Source: Fontibacterium meridianamericanum
GTDB taxonomy: Bacteria > Pseudomonadota > Alphaproteobacteria > Pelagibacterales > Pelagibacteraceae
Length of the DNA stretch: 64,000 nucleotides
NCBI GenBank assembly: GCA_965235635.1
Contig: CBDDYR010000001.1
Span: forward strand, 62,001 to 126,000
Direction of reading: 5' to 3'
Part shown: piece by piece, positions 36,810 to 47,392 of the stretch
How the letters are laid out: every line of letters starts with the position of its first letter
How positions within the stretch are numbered: the first letter of the stretch is position 1
Notes under the pieces: model-generated
Told to the model about the DNA's origin: nothing
Seen by the model: the letters and a program-made list of their open reading frames with translations, nothing else
Database searches by the model: none
Translations under genes and position numbers: made by a program

Positions 36810-37211
36810 CTATTCTTTAAAGAAAAAATCGATCTCAATTTTAGCATTTTCTTTACTATCAGAGCCATGAACTGAATTTTTGTCTAAAGAAATACCATAT
36901 AGATTTCTTATAGTTCCTTTAGCAGCATCTTTAGGATTTGTTGCACCCATAATTTCTCTATTTTTTAGAACTGCATTATTGCCTTCCAATATCATAACCA
37001 CAACAGGACCTGAGCTCATATAATCACATAGATCATTAAAAAAAGGTCGATCTTTATGAACAAAATAAAAATTTTCAGCCATTTTTTTTGATAATTTAAT
37101 TTTTTTAATTGAATGAATTGTCAAAGAGTTTTTTTCAAAAATACTAACTATTTGACCAATTAAATTTCTCTCAACAGCATCTGGTTTAATTATCGATAAA
37201 GTTTTTTCCAT
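36810..37211 (-). CDS. ndk: Nucleoside diphosphate kinase
   Basis: The 133-residue NDK equilibrates nucleoside di- and triphosphates. The N-terminal TLSIIKPDAVERNLIG is canonical, and the active-site histidine lies in NSVHGSDSKENAKIEI. RPFFNDLCDYMSSGPVVVMI and ATNPKDAAKGTIRNLYG are conserved. It is 1 bp downstream of pepA. Confidence 0.96.
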   Translation of the reverse strand: MEKTLSIIKPDAVERNLIGQIVSIFEKNSLTIHSIKKIKLSKKMAENFYFVHKDRPFFNDLCDYMSSGPVVVMILEGNNAVLKNREIMGATNPKDAAKGTIRNLYGISLDKNSVHGSDSKENAKIEIDFFFKE

Positions 37212-37212
37212 A

Positions 37213-38679
37213 CTATTCGTAAAACTTTTCTACAAATTTATTTAATAATTTAACCCCAAAACCAGTCGCTCCTGTTGGAATAATATCTAAATCTTTCTTA
37301 GTCCAAGCCATACCAGCAATATCTAAATGAGCCCAAGGAGTTTTGTTCTTTAAAAATCTTTGTAAAAATTGTGCTGCTGTAATCGATCCTGCTCCTCCAG
37401 AATAATTAATATTTTGAATATCTGCAATTTTTGAGTCCATTAATTTGTCGTAATTTTTATGCAATGGAAATCTCCATAATTTTTCATTCTCTATTTCACC
37501 GGCTTTAATTAATCTTTCTGACAATTTGTCATTATTTGAGAATAAACCTGCATACTCATTTCCTAAAGAAACAACGATCGCTCCAGTTAGAGTTGCTAAA
37601 TCAACTATTAATTCTGGTTTATATTGTTCATCAATATAATAAATTGCATCAGCTAAAATTAGTCTTCCTTCAGCATCAGTATTTAAAACTTCAATTGTCT
37701 TACCAGAATAGGATTTTACGATATCTCCCGGTCTTTGAGCTGAGCCACCAGGCATATTTTCAACTAAAGCAACAGCGCCAATAACGTAAGATTTGGATTT
37801 TCTAAGGGCTAAAGTTTTCATTAAGCCAACAACAGCTCCTGCTCCAGCCATGTCATATTTCATATCTTCCATAAATTTCGCAGGTTTTAAAGAAATACCC
37901 CCAGTATCAAAACAAACTCCTTTACCTACAAATGAAAGCGGATTTTTATTTTTTGAATTACTTGGTTTCCATGTGATCGTTACAAAATAAGGTAAATTTT
38001 TACTTCCTTGAGCAACACCCAATAAAGCATTCATTCCAATTTTTTTCATTTTTAAATGGTCAAAAACATCAACCTTAAGACCTAGCTTAGTAAGTTTTTT
38101 AATTTCTGTTACAAATTTTTCTGGATTTAAATAATTGGGTGGTTCAGAAACCAAATCTCTTGTTAAAAAAACTCCATTAACAATATTTTCAATATTATTT
38201 TTAATATTAATAAAAAAATTTTTACTAGATGAAGTGATTAGGAGATTAATAATTTCTTTTGCATTCTCATTTTTTTTAAAAATTGTCTTATATTTAGTAA
38301 AAGAGTATTTTTTTAAATAACATCCCAATAAAAAATTAAAGTAATAGTTTTCTAAAGATTTATTTTCATTAGAAAAAATCACATTAATTTCTTTTGCTAA
38401 TTTAATTTCACTAATGACTTTGCCGCCAATATTTTGATTCTCAAAATCGTCTTTGTTATCTTTTTGATTTATAAAAATAATTTTTTTAGGTCTTGTGCTA
38501 TGAAAATTAAAAACAAAATAATCTTCATCTTTATTTTTTACCAAAATAGAATTAATTTCTTTATTATTTATATCAATGAATGATAGTTTTTTTGGATTAA
38601 ACGAGAAATTTTTTTCACAAAAAAAAATATAATAATCTGAATTCTTATTTATATTTGGAATTATCTTTAAATCTAACAT
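37213..38679 (-). CDS. pepA: Leucyl aminopeptidase
   Basis: The 488-residue M17 cytosolic metallopeptidase. The C-terminal catalytic domain contains the two-metal site motifs GKGVCFDTGGISLKPAKFM, MKYDMAGAGAVVGLM and the family signature NTDAEGRLILADAI, plus ATLTGAIVVSLG. The N-terminal 160 residues are a poorly conserved, AT-driven Asn/Lys-rich domain, as usual for this family. It is divergent from lptF (29 bp apart). Confidence 0.95.
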   Translation of the reverse strand: MLDLKIIPNINKNSDYYIFFCEKNFSFNPKKLSFIDINNKEINSILVKNKDEDYFVFNFHSTRPKKIIFINQKDNKDDFENQNIGGKVISEIKLAKEINVIFSNENKSLENYYFNFLLGCYLKKYSFTKYKTIFKKNENAKEIINLLITSSSKNFFINIKNNIENIVNGVFLTRDLVSEPPNYLNPEKFVTEIKKLTKLGLKVDVFDHLKMKKIGMNALLGVAQGSKNLPYFVTITWKPSNSKNKNPLSFVGKGVCFDTGGISLKPAKFMEDMKYDMAGAGAVVGLMKTLALRKSKSYVIGAVALVENMPGGSAQRPGDIVKSYSGKTIEVLNTDAEGRLILADAIYYIDEQYKPELIVDLATLTGAIVVSLGNEYAGLFSNNDKLSERLIKAGEIENEKLWRFPLHKNYDKLMDSKIADIQNINYSGGAGSITAAQFLQRFLKNKTPWAHLDIAGMAWTKKDLDIIPTGATGFGVKLLNKFVEKFYE

Positions 38680-38708
38680 AGATGATATAAGATCATATAC
38701 ATATCAAA

Positions 38709-39803
38709 ATGAAAAAAAACAAGTTGGGATACTATTTTATCCAAGAATTTTTAAAGAACTACCTTTCTATTCTACTTGCATTTGGACTTATTATTTGGAT
38801 CACTCAAGCTGTTAGATTGCTCGATTTAATTGGTGAAGAAGGAAATTCTATTAAAACTTATTTTTTATATATTTTATCAATATTGCCAAAATTTTTTTCA
38901 AGAATATCATTAATAATTTTTTTTATATCTTTTGTTGTAACAATCTCAAAATTTGAGGATCATAATGAACTTAGAGCTCTTTGGTTTTCTGGATTAGAAA
39001 AAAAAAAATTTATAAATTATCTTATTAAGAAACTAGTATTATATTAATTGTAATATTAGTAATTATAAGATGTTTTATAGTTCCCTATTTTTCTAATTAT
39101 TCAAGATACTTACTTTTAAATAGTGGTGTTGGTGCGATTGGTCCTTTATTAAAACAAAATAATTTTAATAATCCTCTTAAAAAAATAACAATTTATGTTG
39201 GAAAAAAAAATCAAATTAATGAATTAGAGGATATTATTTTATTTGAAGATAATGCAGATATTAAAAAAACTATTATAGCAAAGTCTGGTGTTGTTATTAA
39301 TGAAAATAATAAAAATTTATTAGTTCTTGTTGATGGTAGTATTCAAGAAGAACGAAAAGATAAAAAAATTTCAATATTAGATTTTGACAAAACAACATTA
39401 GATCTAAGTCAATATAATAAAAAAACTGTAGATTATTATAAATTTAATGAAATGTTATTTTTTGAGTTGATAAAAAGATTTAACAATAAAAATGATGCAC
39501 AACTTTCTAATATAGTAGGCGAGCTCAATGACAGAATTGTAATGCCTTTATTTATTCCTTCATTAGTTTTGTTGAGCATGTTTTTTAATTATAACAAATA
39601 AAGAAATTATAAATAATAATTTATTAAAAATAATAATTTTTACTTATGGAATTGTAATTATAATACTTAGTGAAATATTATTAGATTTAAGTTCAAAAAA
39701 AATATATGCAAGTTTTTTTTTATACGCTACCCCTTTTTTATTTTTAATAATAAATTGGATTTTACTAAATTACTTTCTTAATAGAGAAAATATTAAATCA
39801 TAA
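38709..39803 (+). CDS. lptF: LPS export permease LptF (two frameshifts)
   Basis: LptF is one of the two inner-membrane permeases of the LptB2FG lipopolysaccharide extractor. The first 110 residues (38709-39047) include the N-terminal YYFIQEFLKNYLSILLAFGL, KTYFLYILSILPKFFSRISL and KFEDHNELRALWFSGL. The reading then continues in another frame through the periplasmic domain (YLLLNSGVGAIGPLL ... NDRIVMPLFIPSLVLLSMFF) and a third frame (IITNKEIINNNLLKI ... LNYFLNRENIKS). Breaks lie near 39035 and 39590. Rebuilt length is about 364 residues, normal for LptF. Its stop abuts the lptG ATG. Confidence 0.88.
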
Positions 39804-41014
39804 ATGTTAAAATCAATTAATAAATACATAATCAATGAATATATAAAAAGTTTATTTGTTGTAATAGCAGTGATGCTTTCGATTATTCTTTTAATTAATC
39901 TATTAGATGAATTTAACTTTTTTAAATCAAAAAAAGATCTTAAATTTATATTTTTTATAATCTTTACCTTATTAAAAATACCTAATGTATTAGTAAATTT
40001 ATTTCCATTTATAGTTTTATTTGGCGGAATTGTTTTTTATTTAAAAATTTATAATCATAATGAAGTTATTTCATTAAGTTATTAAAAATACCCAACGTAT
40101 TAATTAGTTTATTTCCTTTTATAATTTTATTTGGTGGAATTGTTTTTTATTTAAAAATTTATAATCATAATGAAGTGATTTCACTAAGGGTAATGGGCTA
40201 TTCAAATATTCAAATTATATTAATTCCAGCTTTAACTTCGTTTGTTATTGGATATTTAATTGTATTTTTGATTGTGCCCTTCTCTTCTTCAATGCTGAAA
40301 TACTACGAAGAATTACGATCGGAGTATAATGAAACAAAAAATTTAGTATTTGTTAACGAAACTGGAATATGGATTCTTGATAAAAACGATAAAGAAAAAA
40401 ATATAATCAGGATAGAAAAAATTAGTAAAGATTTTTCAAACAGTAAACGAAGTTAACTATTTATAATTATGATTTTTCTAATAATTTTATTAAAAGAATT
40501 GACGCTAACGAAGGAGTTATAAAAGATAAGAATTGGCAACTTAATAAAGTTCACATTATCACAGCAAATAAAAAAAATAATAAAGAAAATTATTTAGCTA
40601 ATTATAATTACATTAGTAACATAAATATTAACGAGCTTAAGAAATGTATACAAAAACACTGAAACTACTCTCTTTATTAGATATCAATAAAGAAATGCTT
40701 AATATTGGAAGACAAAGGTTACTCAACGATAGATCTTAGAATCAGATATCAAAAGTTAATTTCACTTCCCGATATATTTATTAGCGATGTCGATTCTCTC
40801 TGGCTTAATGATTATCAATTTAGGAAAAACCTCTAATTATCTTAAATATGGAACTTTTGGAGTTTTAATAAGTATAATAATTTATTTTTTAAATGATTTA
40901 TCAATAACAATCGCTAAATCAGGTATAATATCTGTAGATTTTTCAGTATGGATACCTATATTTCTCATAATTTTAATAAATTTAGTTGGAATTACCCAAG
41001 TTAATGCAAAATAG
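39804..41014 (+). pseudogene. lptG: LPS export permease LptG (duplication and frameshifts)
   Basis: This is the second LptB2FG permease. The N-terminal INKYIINEYIKSLFVVIAVM and LLINLLDEFNFFKSKKDLKF are clear. A 110-bp tandem duplication (39969-40188) then breaks the frame; without it the reading passes straight from LLKIPNVL...HNEVISL to RVMGYSNIQIILIPAL. Further breaks occur between 40455 and 40790 in the periplasmic domain, and the C-terminal transmembrane part (40787-41014) ends NLVGITQVNAK. Without the duplicated unit the gene would encode about 366 residues, the family norm. Confidence 0.85.
39969..40188 (+). repeat. 110-bp imperfect tandem duplication inside lptG
   Basis: Copy 1 (39969-40078) and copy 2 (40079-40188) are the same length and differ at 10 of 110 positions. 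Most differences are synonymous or conservative (Val/Ile, Asn/Ser). The unit is not a multiple of three and destroys the reading frame. Confidence 0.95.
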
Positions 41015-43377
41015 AATTATTTTTATATTATTTATTAGTTTTTTTTTTTTAAAATCTAATCTTAGTTTTTCGCAGCAAAAAGATATTTATAATTTTTCTG
41101 CTGATAAATTAACATATTCTCAAGATAATTCTGTTAGTCGAAGCAACTGGTAATGTAGTTGCAAAAAATCAAGAAGGTAAACAAATTGCTGCCGATAAAA
41201 TAATATATAACAAGACAATTCAAATAATTAAATACTTTTGGAAATTCAAAGTTCTCTGATGGAAAAAGTGGAACATTATTTGCTGAAAGTTTTGAGTATA
41301 ATTTAGAAAAAAAAATCATTACTGCAGAAAATAAATGTAAAATTTATTGATAAAGAAAAAAATACATATTATTTTATCAAAATTAAATGCTGATGACAAG
41401 TTCGATGAAATCATAGGCTATGATATTAATGCTGATCTTAATAAACAAAATTTAAAATCTGGTGATAAATTTAATGAATTTATTGAACCTAAGATTTTCT
41501 GGAAAATCAGCAAGTATTAAAAGATAATATAACAATTATTAAAGATGCAAGATTTACAACTTGTAAAAAAACTAATGAGACTGACGGATGTGCTTACTGG
41601 AATTTAAATGCCGGTGAATTAATACATGACAAAGAACAAAAAAAAATAACATATAAAAATGCATCTTTAGACTTAAATAATATTCCAGTTTTATATACTA
41701 CCATACTTTTCACATCCTGATCCTACAGTTAAAAGAGAAAGACGGTTTCTTAGCCCCCTACACTTGCAAATCTAGGGGGCGATATTGGTTCTTCCATTAA
41801 AAATCCCGTATTTCTATCCTTTGTCTGAATCTTCAGATTTTACAGTAAGTCCTGTTTACTATTTTAAACAAAATCCTCTTTTATTAGGAGAATATAGAGA
41901 AAAATTCAAAAATGGAGATCTTTCTTTAGAAGGCGGTTTTACTCAAGGCTATAAAGAAATTACCATCAACTACAAACTGATGGATCTAGACATCATCTCT
42001 ATGGAAATCTTATACCTTACTTTTATACGACAAAATATCTAGATCAAAGCGAATTTTTAATACAAAAATACAACGATGTTAATAATCCAACTTATCTTAA
42101 GAGTTAATAAAATAAATTCAACCAATGATGGCTTTAAAAGAAATCTTGTTAAAGAGGATGATACAAAACTTACAAATGAAATATATCTTAAATTCATTCG
42201 GAAAAACTGAAAATTTTAATATAAAAACAGCTACATATCAGAGATATTTCAATTACTAAAAACTAGCTGATCAATACTCGTATTTACTACCTGAGCTTGT
42301 CTTATTCAAAATACAGTTTATTTGATAATAATAATTTAAGCTTCAGTCAGTATATTTAAAAGCCTTAATTCAAATACCAATCAAAATAAATCAAGCTTTC
42401 ATAAATAATTTAGATTATTCTACTCAAGAATTTTATAATAATGACTTGGGTATTGGATACAAATTTTTAACAAAAATAAATAATATTAATTACTATTCAG
42501 ACTATAAAACACCTAATGAAAATTTAAATAACCAAATAAATCCTGTCATCGGTTTTGATACTTCCATTCCATTTGCAAAAATAACATAAAGAAACAGAAC
42601 AATATATTAATACCAAGATTACTTACTCGTTACGCCCCTGGTAAAATGACTAATGCAACCACAAATGACACAACTCTAAATACAGATAATATTTTCTCAA
42701 TGAATAGAATGAATAGTGATGAATTGATTGAAAAAGATTTGTCATTTAATTTAGGCGCTAGATTGGATATGGCAAGAAAAAAAAACAGGCAATAAAGAAC
42801 CTGAAAAAGCTAGCGTCTCTTTAGGTCAAGTATTAAAATTGAATAAAGATTTAGATATGCCAACTAAATCTTCATCTACAAAATAGCAAAGTTCGGATAT
42901 TAGTAACTAAAGTTAATTATTTAAGTCCAGAAAATTTTGATATTACATTTAAAAAACACTTTTGATAATCAGTTTTAATCACGTTTATTATAACGATTTA
43001 ACATTTAAGAAAAATTTTTACATCAAGGCTGAAGCTAATTTTAATTTTTATGAAAAAAATACACCATATAGGAAATGAAAGATATGCTAAAGCAAATTTA
43101 ACATCATATATAACTGATAGTACAAAATTAAAAATTGAAAGTGATAGAAATCTAAAAACGGATTTAACTAACAGTCATAAACTAGGAATTGAAAATGAAA
43201 ATGAGTGTATTAGATATGGATTTTATTTACAAAAAAACTACAGTTCAGATAAAGATTTAAAGCCTGCAACGAGTATATTTTTTGGTGTGACTCTGTCTGC
43301 CATTTGGAGACAACTATACATCAGGCAATATAATACCTTCTAATTGGTGGAAAACAATTATTTTAAAAAATGAGTAA
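41004..43377 (+). pseudogene. lptD: LPS-assembly outer-membrane protein LptD, heavily frameshifted
   Basis: LptD is the outer-membrane beta-barrel that inserts LPS into the outer leaflet. The ATG at 41004 overlaps the lptG end and opens a signal peptide (IIFILFISFFFLKSNLSFS). OstA-type sequence follows in switching frames: DIYNFSADKLTYSQDN, TCKKTNETDGCAYWNLNAGE, then barrel strands such as VLPLKIPYFYPLSESSDFTVS and GSIGYFG-like segments. Frames change roughly every 60-250 bp, and only two short stretches (41785-42042, 43050-43343) stay open for long. The C-terminus reads GDNYTSGNIIPSNWWKTIIL to the TAA at 43375-43377. Total span is right for LptD (about 790 codons). Confidence 0.8.
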
Positions 43378-44006
43378 AAAAAAAGTTTTTTTACTAATTA
43401 TTTTTTTACTTTTTTCAATTAATTCTGAAGCTAAAACAACTAACTAATAACGTTATAGTTTCAATTGATAATTCAATAATTACAGAATTAGATATTAATA
43501 AAGAAATTAGATTTTGTGAAATTTATTAACAAAGATCAAACTACTAATAATACAGTAGCTAATAAAAAAAGAAATTATCGAATAGTTTAATTGATAGAAA
43601 AATTAAAGAATATAGAAACTAACTATTATAAAGATTGAAGTATCATGAAAAAGAAATTGAAAATTACATTTATATAACTATCTTAGAAAGAATAAAAATT
43701 AATAATGAACACTCTTAATTCTTTCTATAATCAAAATGAGATAGAGAAATGATTATTTAAAAAATATAATAAAAATAGATATGAAGTGGATCAAAATTAA
43801 TTAGACAGATTTATGAGAGCAGAATTAACGTGAATTTGACAGAAGTAAATGAGAGAAATAGAAAAAAAAGGGCTTAAGCGCTGAGGATAGATGAAAAATT
43901 AAGAAACCAAATAATATCTTCACCGAAAAAAATAAAATATTAAATAAATTTTCTGCAACTCATCTTAGAAAAAAGTAAAAAAAAATATTTAATTAAATTT
44001 CTGTGA
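43370..44006 (+). pseudogene. surA: SurA-like periplasmic chaperone fragment, heavily frameshifted
   Basis: The ATG at 43370 overlaps the lptD end, and the first codons encode a signal peptide (KKKVFLLIIFLLFSINSEA). NNVIVSIDNSIITELDINKE and KKEIIE-LIDRKIKE resemble the SurA N-terminal chaperone domain, and the 3' end reads HLRKSKKKYLIKFL. Many indels interrupt it. The span of 637 bp allows only about 210 residues, so parvulin-type isomerase domains are not encoded here. The position between lptD and pdxA matches the canonical lptD-surA-pdxA-rsmA order, which supports the name more than the residues do. Confidence 0.6.
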
Positions 44007-44986
44007 AAAAAAATATAATAATTATTTTAGGAGAACCTAATAGCATCTCTTCTGAAATCTTCCTGAAATCTTTAAATTATCTAAAAAAAATAAAATTAAA
44101 TTTTATAATTATTGGAAATTATTCGCTTATTAAAAAAACAAGCCAAACTATCTAGGCATTGAATATAAATAGTTAATTTTCATCTTATCTAAAATTAGTA
44201 ACTTAAAAAAAACAAAATTTAATTTTATTAATGTAGATTACAAACAAATAAAGCCTTTTGATTTAAAATTGAATAAATCAGAGGAATTTATTAAGAAATG
44301 TTTTTATTAGTGCAATAACACTTATACTAAAAATAAAGTTAGCCTCTGGAATAATTAATCTTCCAATTGACAAATCAAAATTTACAAAAAAAAAATACAA
44401 TGGAATTACAGAGTATATTGCAGATAAAACTAATAATAAAAATAAAGAAAATATGCTTTTGTTCAATGAAAACTTTTCTGTTCTTCCATTAACAACTCAT
44501 ATTCCTTTAAAAGAAGTTTATAAAGAGATTTCATATAAAAAAATTGAAAAAGCTTGCAAAAATATTAATAATTTTTATTCTAAAATTATTAAAAAAAAAA
44601 AATTTAAAATTGGTATACTTAGGTTTTAATCCTCATAATGGTGAAAATGGTTACATTGGAATATGAAGAAAAAAAAATAATTATTCCAGCTATAAAAAAA
44701 CTTAAAAAAAAATATCCAAGTGAGTCGGTCCTCTTATCTCCAGATACTAGTTTTTTACAAAGAGCAAAATTGAAAGATTGATGTTTTAATTGGTCACTAT
44801 CATGATCAAATTCTAACAACTTTTAAATCTCAATTTGATCTTGATGCTATCAATATTACAATTGGTTTGCCTTTTATAAGAATTTCTCCTGATCATGGAG
44901 TTGGGACAGAAATTATTGGAAAAGGAATTGCAGACCCAACAAGCTTCAAGAAAGCGATAAAGTTTTTTTCTCAATATAATGTTTAA
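44003..44986 (+). pseudogene. pdxA: 4-hydroxythreonine-4-phosphate dehydrogenase PdxA, frameshifted
   Basis: PdxA is an NAD-dependent enzyme of pyridoxal phosphate biosynthesis. A GTG start at 44003 gives VKKNIIIILGEPNSISSEIF. Later frames hold EFIKKCFISAITLILK-like and YNGITEYIADKTN (with a K before Y), then VLIGHYHDQILTTFKSQFDL and ITIGLPFIRISPDHGVGTE, the metal- and substrate-binding end of PdxA. At least five frame changes are needed. The span allows about 327 residues, as expected. The stop overlaps the rsmA start. Confidence 0.85.
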
Positions 44987-45775
44987 ACATAAAAAAAAAC
45001 TTGGTCAAAATTTTTTAACAAATAAGGAAATAATAAAAAAAATTGCAGAGATAGGTAATATTAATAAAAATACTAATATAATTGAAATAGGACCTGGCTC
45101 TGGAAATTTAACCGAGGAATTAATAAAAAAAAATCCAAAAAAAATTTATGCGATAGAGTTTGATAAAGATTTAACTAATTATTTAGAAAAAATTAAAAAT
45201 AATTACAAAAATTTTAACTACACAATTTCTGACGCTTTAACTTTTGATGAAAAAAGTATCTTTAAAAATAATTCTATAATTTTTGGCAATCTTCCCTATA
45301 ACATATCTCTAAAATTGTTGATTAAATGGATTTATTCTGATCCTTGGCCTCCTTTCTATAATCAAATGATTTTAATGTTTCAAAAGGAAGTTGCAGATAG
45401 AATTATTGCAAAATCAAATACAAAAAAGTATGGAAGAATATCTATATTAACTGATGCCAGATTAAATGTTCAATTTCATTTTAATATATCTAAAAAAGAA
45501 TTTAGTCCTGAGCCAAAAGTTGACTCATCCGTATTATCTTTCACACCAAAAACAGAACTCTAATTTTAAATTAGAAGATCTAAACATCTTATCCGATCTA
45601 ACAAAAATTATATTCAATACTAAAAGGAAAATGATTTCAAAAACTCTTAAAAAGTTACTAAACGAGAATGAACTTAAAATTATTAATTTTGATAATATAA
45701 AAAACCTTAAGACCAGAAAATCTAGATTTTAACTTTTACCATAAATTGGTTGACTTAATTAAAAGTAGATCTTAA
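44979..45775 (+). CDS. rsmA: 16S rRNA dimethyladenosine transferase (two frameshifts)
   Basis: RsmA (KsgA) dimethylates two adenosines near the 16S rRNA 3' end. The first 190 residues are intact: KKKLGQNFLTNKEIIKKIAE, the SAM site IIEIGPGSGNLTEEL, and the catalytic NLPYN motif in IIFGNLPYNISLKLL. A break near 45560 leads to NFKLEDLNILSDLTKIIF, and a second near 45710 leads to PENLDFNFYHKLVDLIKSRS ending with the TAA at 45773-45775. Full length is about 265 residues, normal. It overlaps convergent gmk by 21 bp. Confidence 0.9.
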
Positions 45776-46348
45776 TTTTCTTTCAATTTTTATTATTTTG
45801 CTAATTTGTTCAAAACAAATTTCAACTTCTTTATTTACAACAATATATTTGTAATCTTTCCAATGTTTAATTTCATCTTTTGCCATCTTCATCCTTTGAT
45901 CTATTAAATCTTTATTTTTTTCTTCTCTTTTTTTAAGTCTATTTTCTAAATCTATAATGCTAGGCGGTAAAATAAATACTGGAACAATATCTAAAGGCAT
46001 TATTTTTTTTACCTGCTCTGTCCCTTGCCAATCAATATCAAATAGATAATCTTTTCCTTGAGCTAAATTTTCTTCTATCGGTCCTTTTAAGGTGCCATAA
46101 TAATTTCCAAATACTTTTGCCTGCTCTAGAAATTTACTTTGATTAGATAATTCTTGAAATTTATTTATACTGACAAAGTTATAATCAACTCCGTCTACTT
46201 CATTGAGTCTTGGAGTTCTGGTTGTGTAAGATACCGATATCTTAAAATTACTGTCGCTATTTTGAATTTTTTTAGCAAGAGTAGTTTTTCCTGCCCCAGA
46301 TGGGGAAGATAATATTAAAATCAAACCTCTCTTTGATTTTGAAATCAA
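45755..46348 (-). CDS. gmk: Guanylate kinase
   Basis: The 197-residue GMK phosphorylates GMP to GDP. P-loop LSSPSGAGKTTLAKKI, VSYTTRTPRLNEVDGVDY and KDYLFDIDWQGTEQVKK (GMP- and nucleotide-binding segments) are intact. It lies 6 bp after acpP on the same strand, an arrangement that would allow cotranscription with the fatty-acid genes. Confidence 0.96.
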   Translation of the reverse strand: MISKSKRGLILILSSPSGAGKTTLAKKIQNSDSNFKISVSYTTRTPRLNEVDGVDYNFVSINKFQELSNQSKFLEQAKVFGNYYGTLKGPIEENLAQGKDYLFDIDWQGTEQVKKIMPLDIVPVFILPPSIIDLENRLKKREEKNKDLIDQRMKMAKDEIKHWKDYKYIVVNKEVEICFEQISKIIKIERKLRSTFN

Positions 46349-46354
46349 AAAAAA

Positions 46355-46594
46355 CTACTTAGCAGGATTATTCTCAATAAATCTTATTGCATCACCAACT
46401 GTTAGTATTTTCTCAGCTTCTGAGTCTGATATTTCAGAACCGAATTCTTCCTCGAATGCCATCACTAACTCAACTGTATCTAAACTATCTGCGCCTAAAT
46501 CATCAATAAAACTTGCTTCATCGGTAACTTTTGCTTCATCAACGCCTAGGTGTTCCACGATAATCTTTTTAACTTTAGCCGCAACATCACTCAT
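46355..46594 (-). CDS. acpP: Acyl carrier protein
   Basis: The 79-residue ACP has the phosphopantetheine serine in DDLGADSLDTVELVMAFEEE. The acidic composition is typical. It follows fabG after 57 bp and precedes gmk, so this is the fabD-fabG-acpP core of type II fatty-acid synthesis. Confidence 0.98.
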   Translation of the reverse strand: MSDVAAKVKKIIVEHLGVDEAKVTDEASFIDDLGADSLDTVELVMAFEEEFGSEISDSEAEKILTVGDAIRFIENNPAK

Positions 46595-46651
46595 TTTTTA
46601 AACTCCCTTAATTATTTATGATTCTTTCAATAAATGAATAAATTAAATAAA

Positions 46652-47392
46652 TCAAGCCATATACATTCCACCATTAACATGAATGGTTTCGCCTGTAATA
46701 TAACTAGAAAGATCAGAAGCTAAGAAAATAGCACAATTCGCAATATCATTTCCTGAGCCTAATTTTCCCATTGGTATATTTTCAATAAGTTTTTTTTTAA
46801 ATTCTTCATTGATATTTTTAGTCATTTTTGTGTCGATAAATCCTGGTGATATGCAATTTACTCTAATATTTTTTTTTGCATATTCTTTTGCAAGACTTTT
46901 TGACATCGCAACTATTCCAGCTTTTGCACTTGAATAATTAGCTTGTCCGAAATTTCCTGTATGACCAACAATTGAGCTAATATTAATTATAGAACCTGAA
47001 TCCTGTTTCATCATAGCCTTAATTGAATATTTGCAAATTAAAAATACAGCAGTTAGGTTTATATTTATTACTTTATTCCATTCTTCATCTGACATTCTAA
47101 TTGCAAGATTATCTTTTGTAATACCAGCATTATTTATAACAACATCTAATCCGCCTAATTTATCCTTAGCTTCTTTTACTAACTCTTCAATTTTTTGATG
47201 ATTTTCTAAATTAAAATTAGAAGTTTTTATTTTTGGAAAATTAGATTGAATATTTTTAAGGTTTTCAACATTTGTTCCAATCGTAAATATATCTGCTTCT
47301 AATTTATAAAAGCTTTCTAAGATAGAAAGTCCAATCCCAGCAGTACCACCAGTTATAAAAACTTTTTTATTTTTAAAATTAATTAAATTCAT
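46652..47392 (-). CDS. fabG: 3-oxoacyl-[ACP] reductase
   Basis: The 246-residue short-chain dehydrogenase performs the NADPH-dependent keto reduction in fatty-acid elongation. Coenzyme motif FITGGTAGIGLSIL, VVINNAGITKDNLA, catalytic Ser-Tyr-Lys in NISSIVGHTG...YSSAKAGIVAMSKSLAKE, and SSYITGETIHVNGGMYMA at the C-terminus. Its start overlaps the fabD end by 14 bp. Confidence 0.96.
   Translation of the reverse strand: MNLINFKNKKVFITGGTAGIGLSILESFYKLEADIFTIGTNVENLKNIQSNFPKIKTSNFNLENHQKIEELVKEAKDKLGGLDVVINNAGITKDNLAIRMSDEEWNKVININLTAVFLICKYSIKAMMKQDSGSIINISSIVGHTGNFGQANYSSAKAGIVAMSKSLAKEYAKKNIRVNCISPGFIDTKMTKNINEEFKKKLIENIPMGKLGSGNDIANCAIFLASDLSSYITGETIHVNGGMYMA

Noticed and set aside
38709..45775. 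Phase-variable or programmed frameshifting of LPS export genes
   Set aside because: The breaks occur in many different sequence contexts, not in one repeat tract, and also affect pdxA and rsmA, which have no reason to vary.
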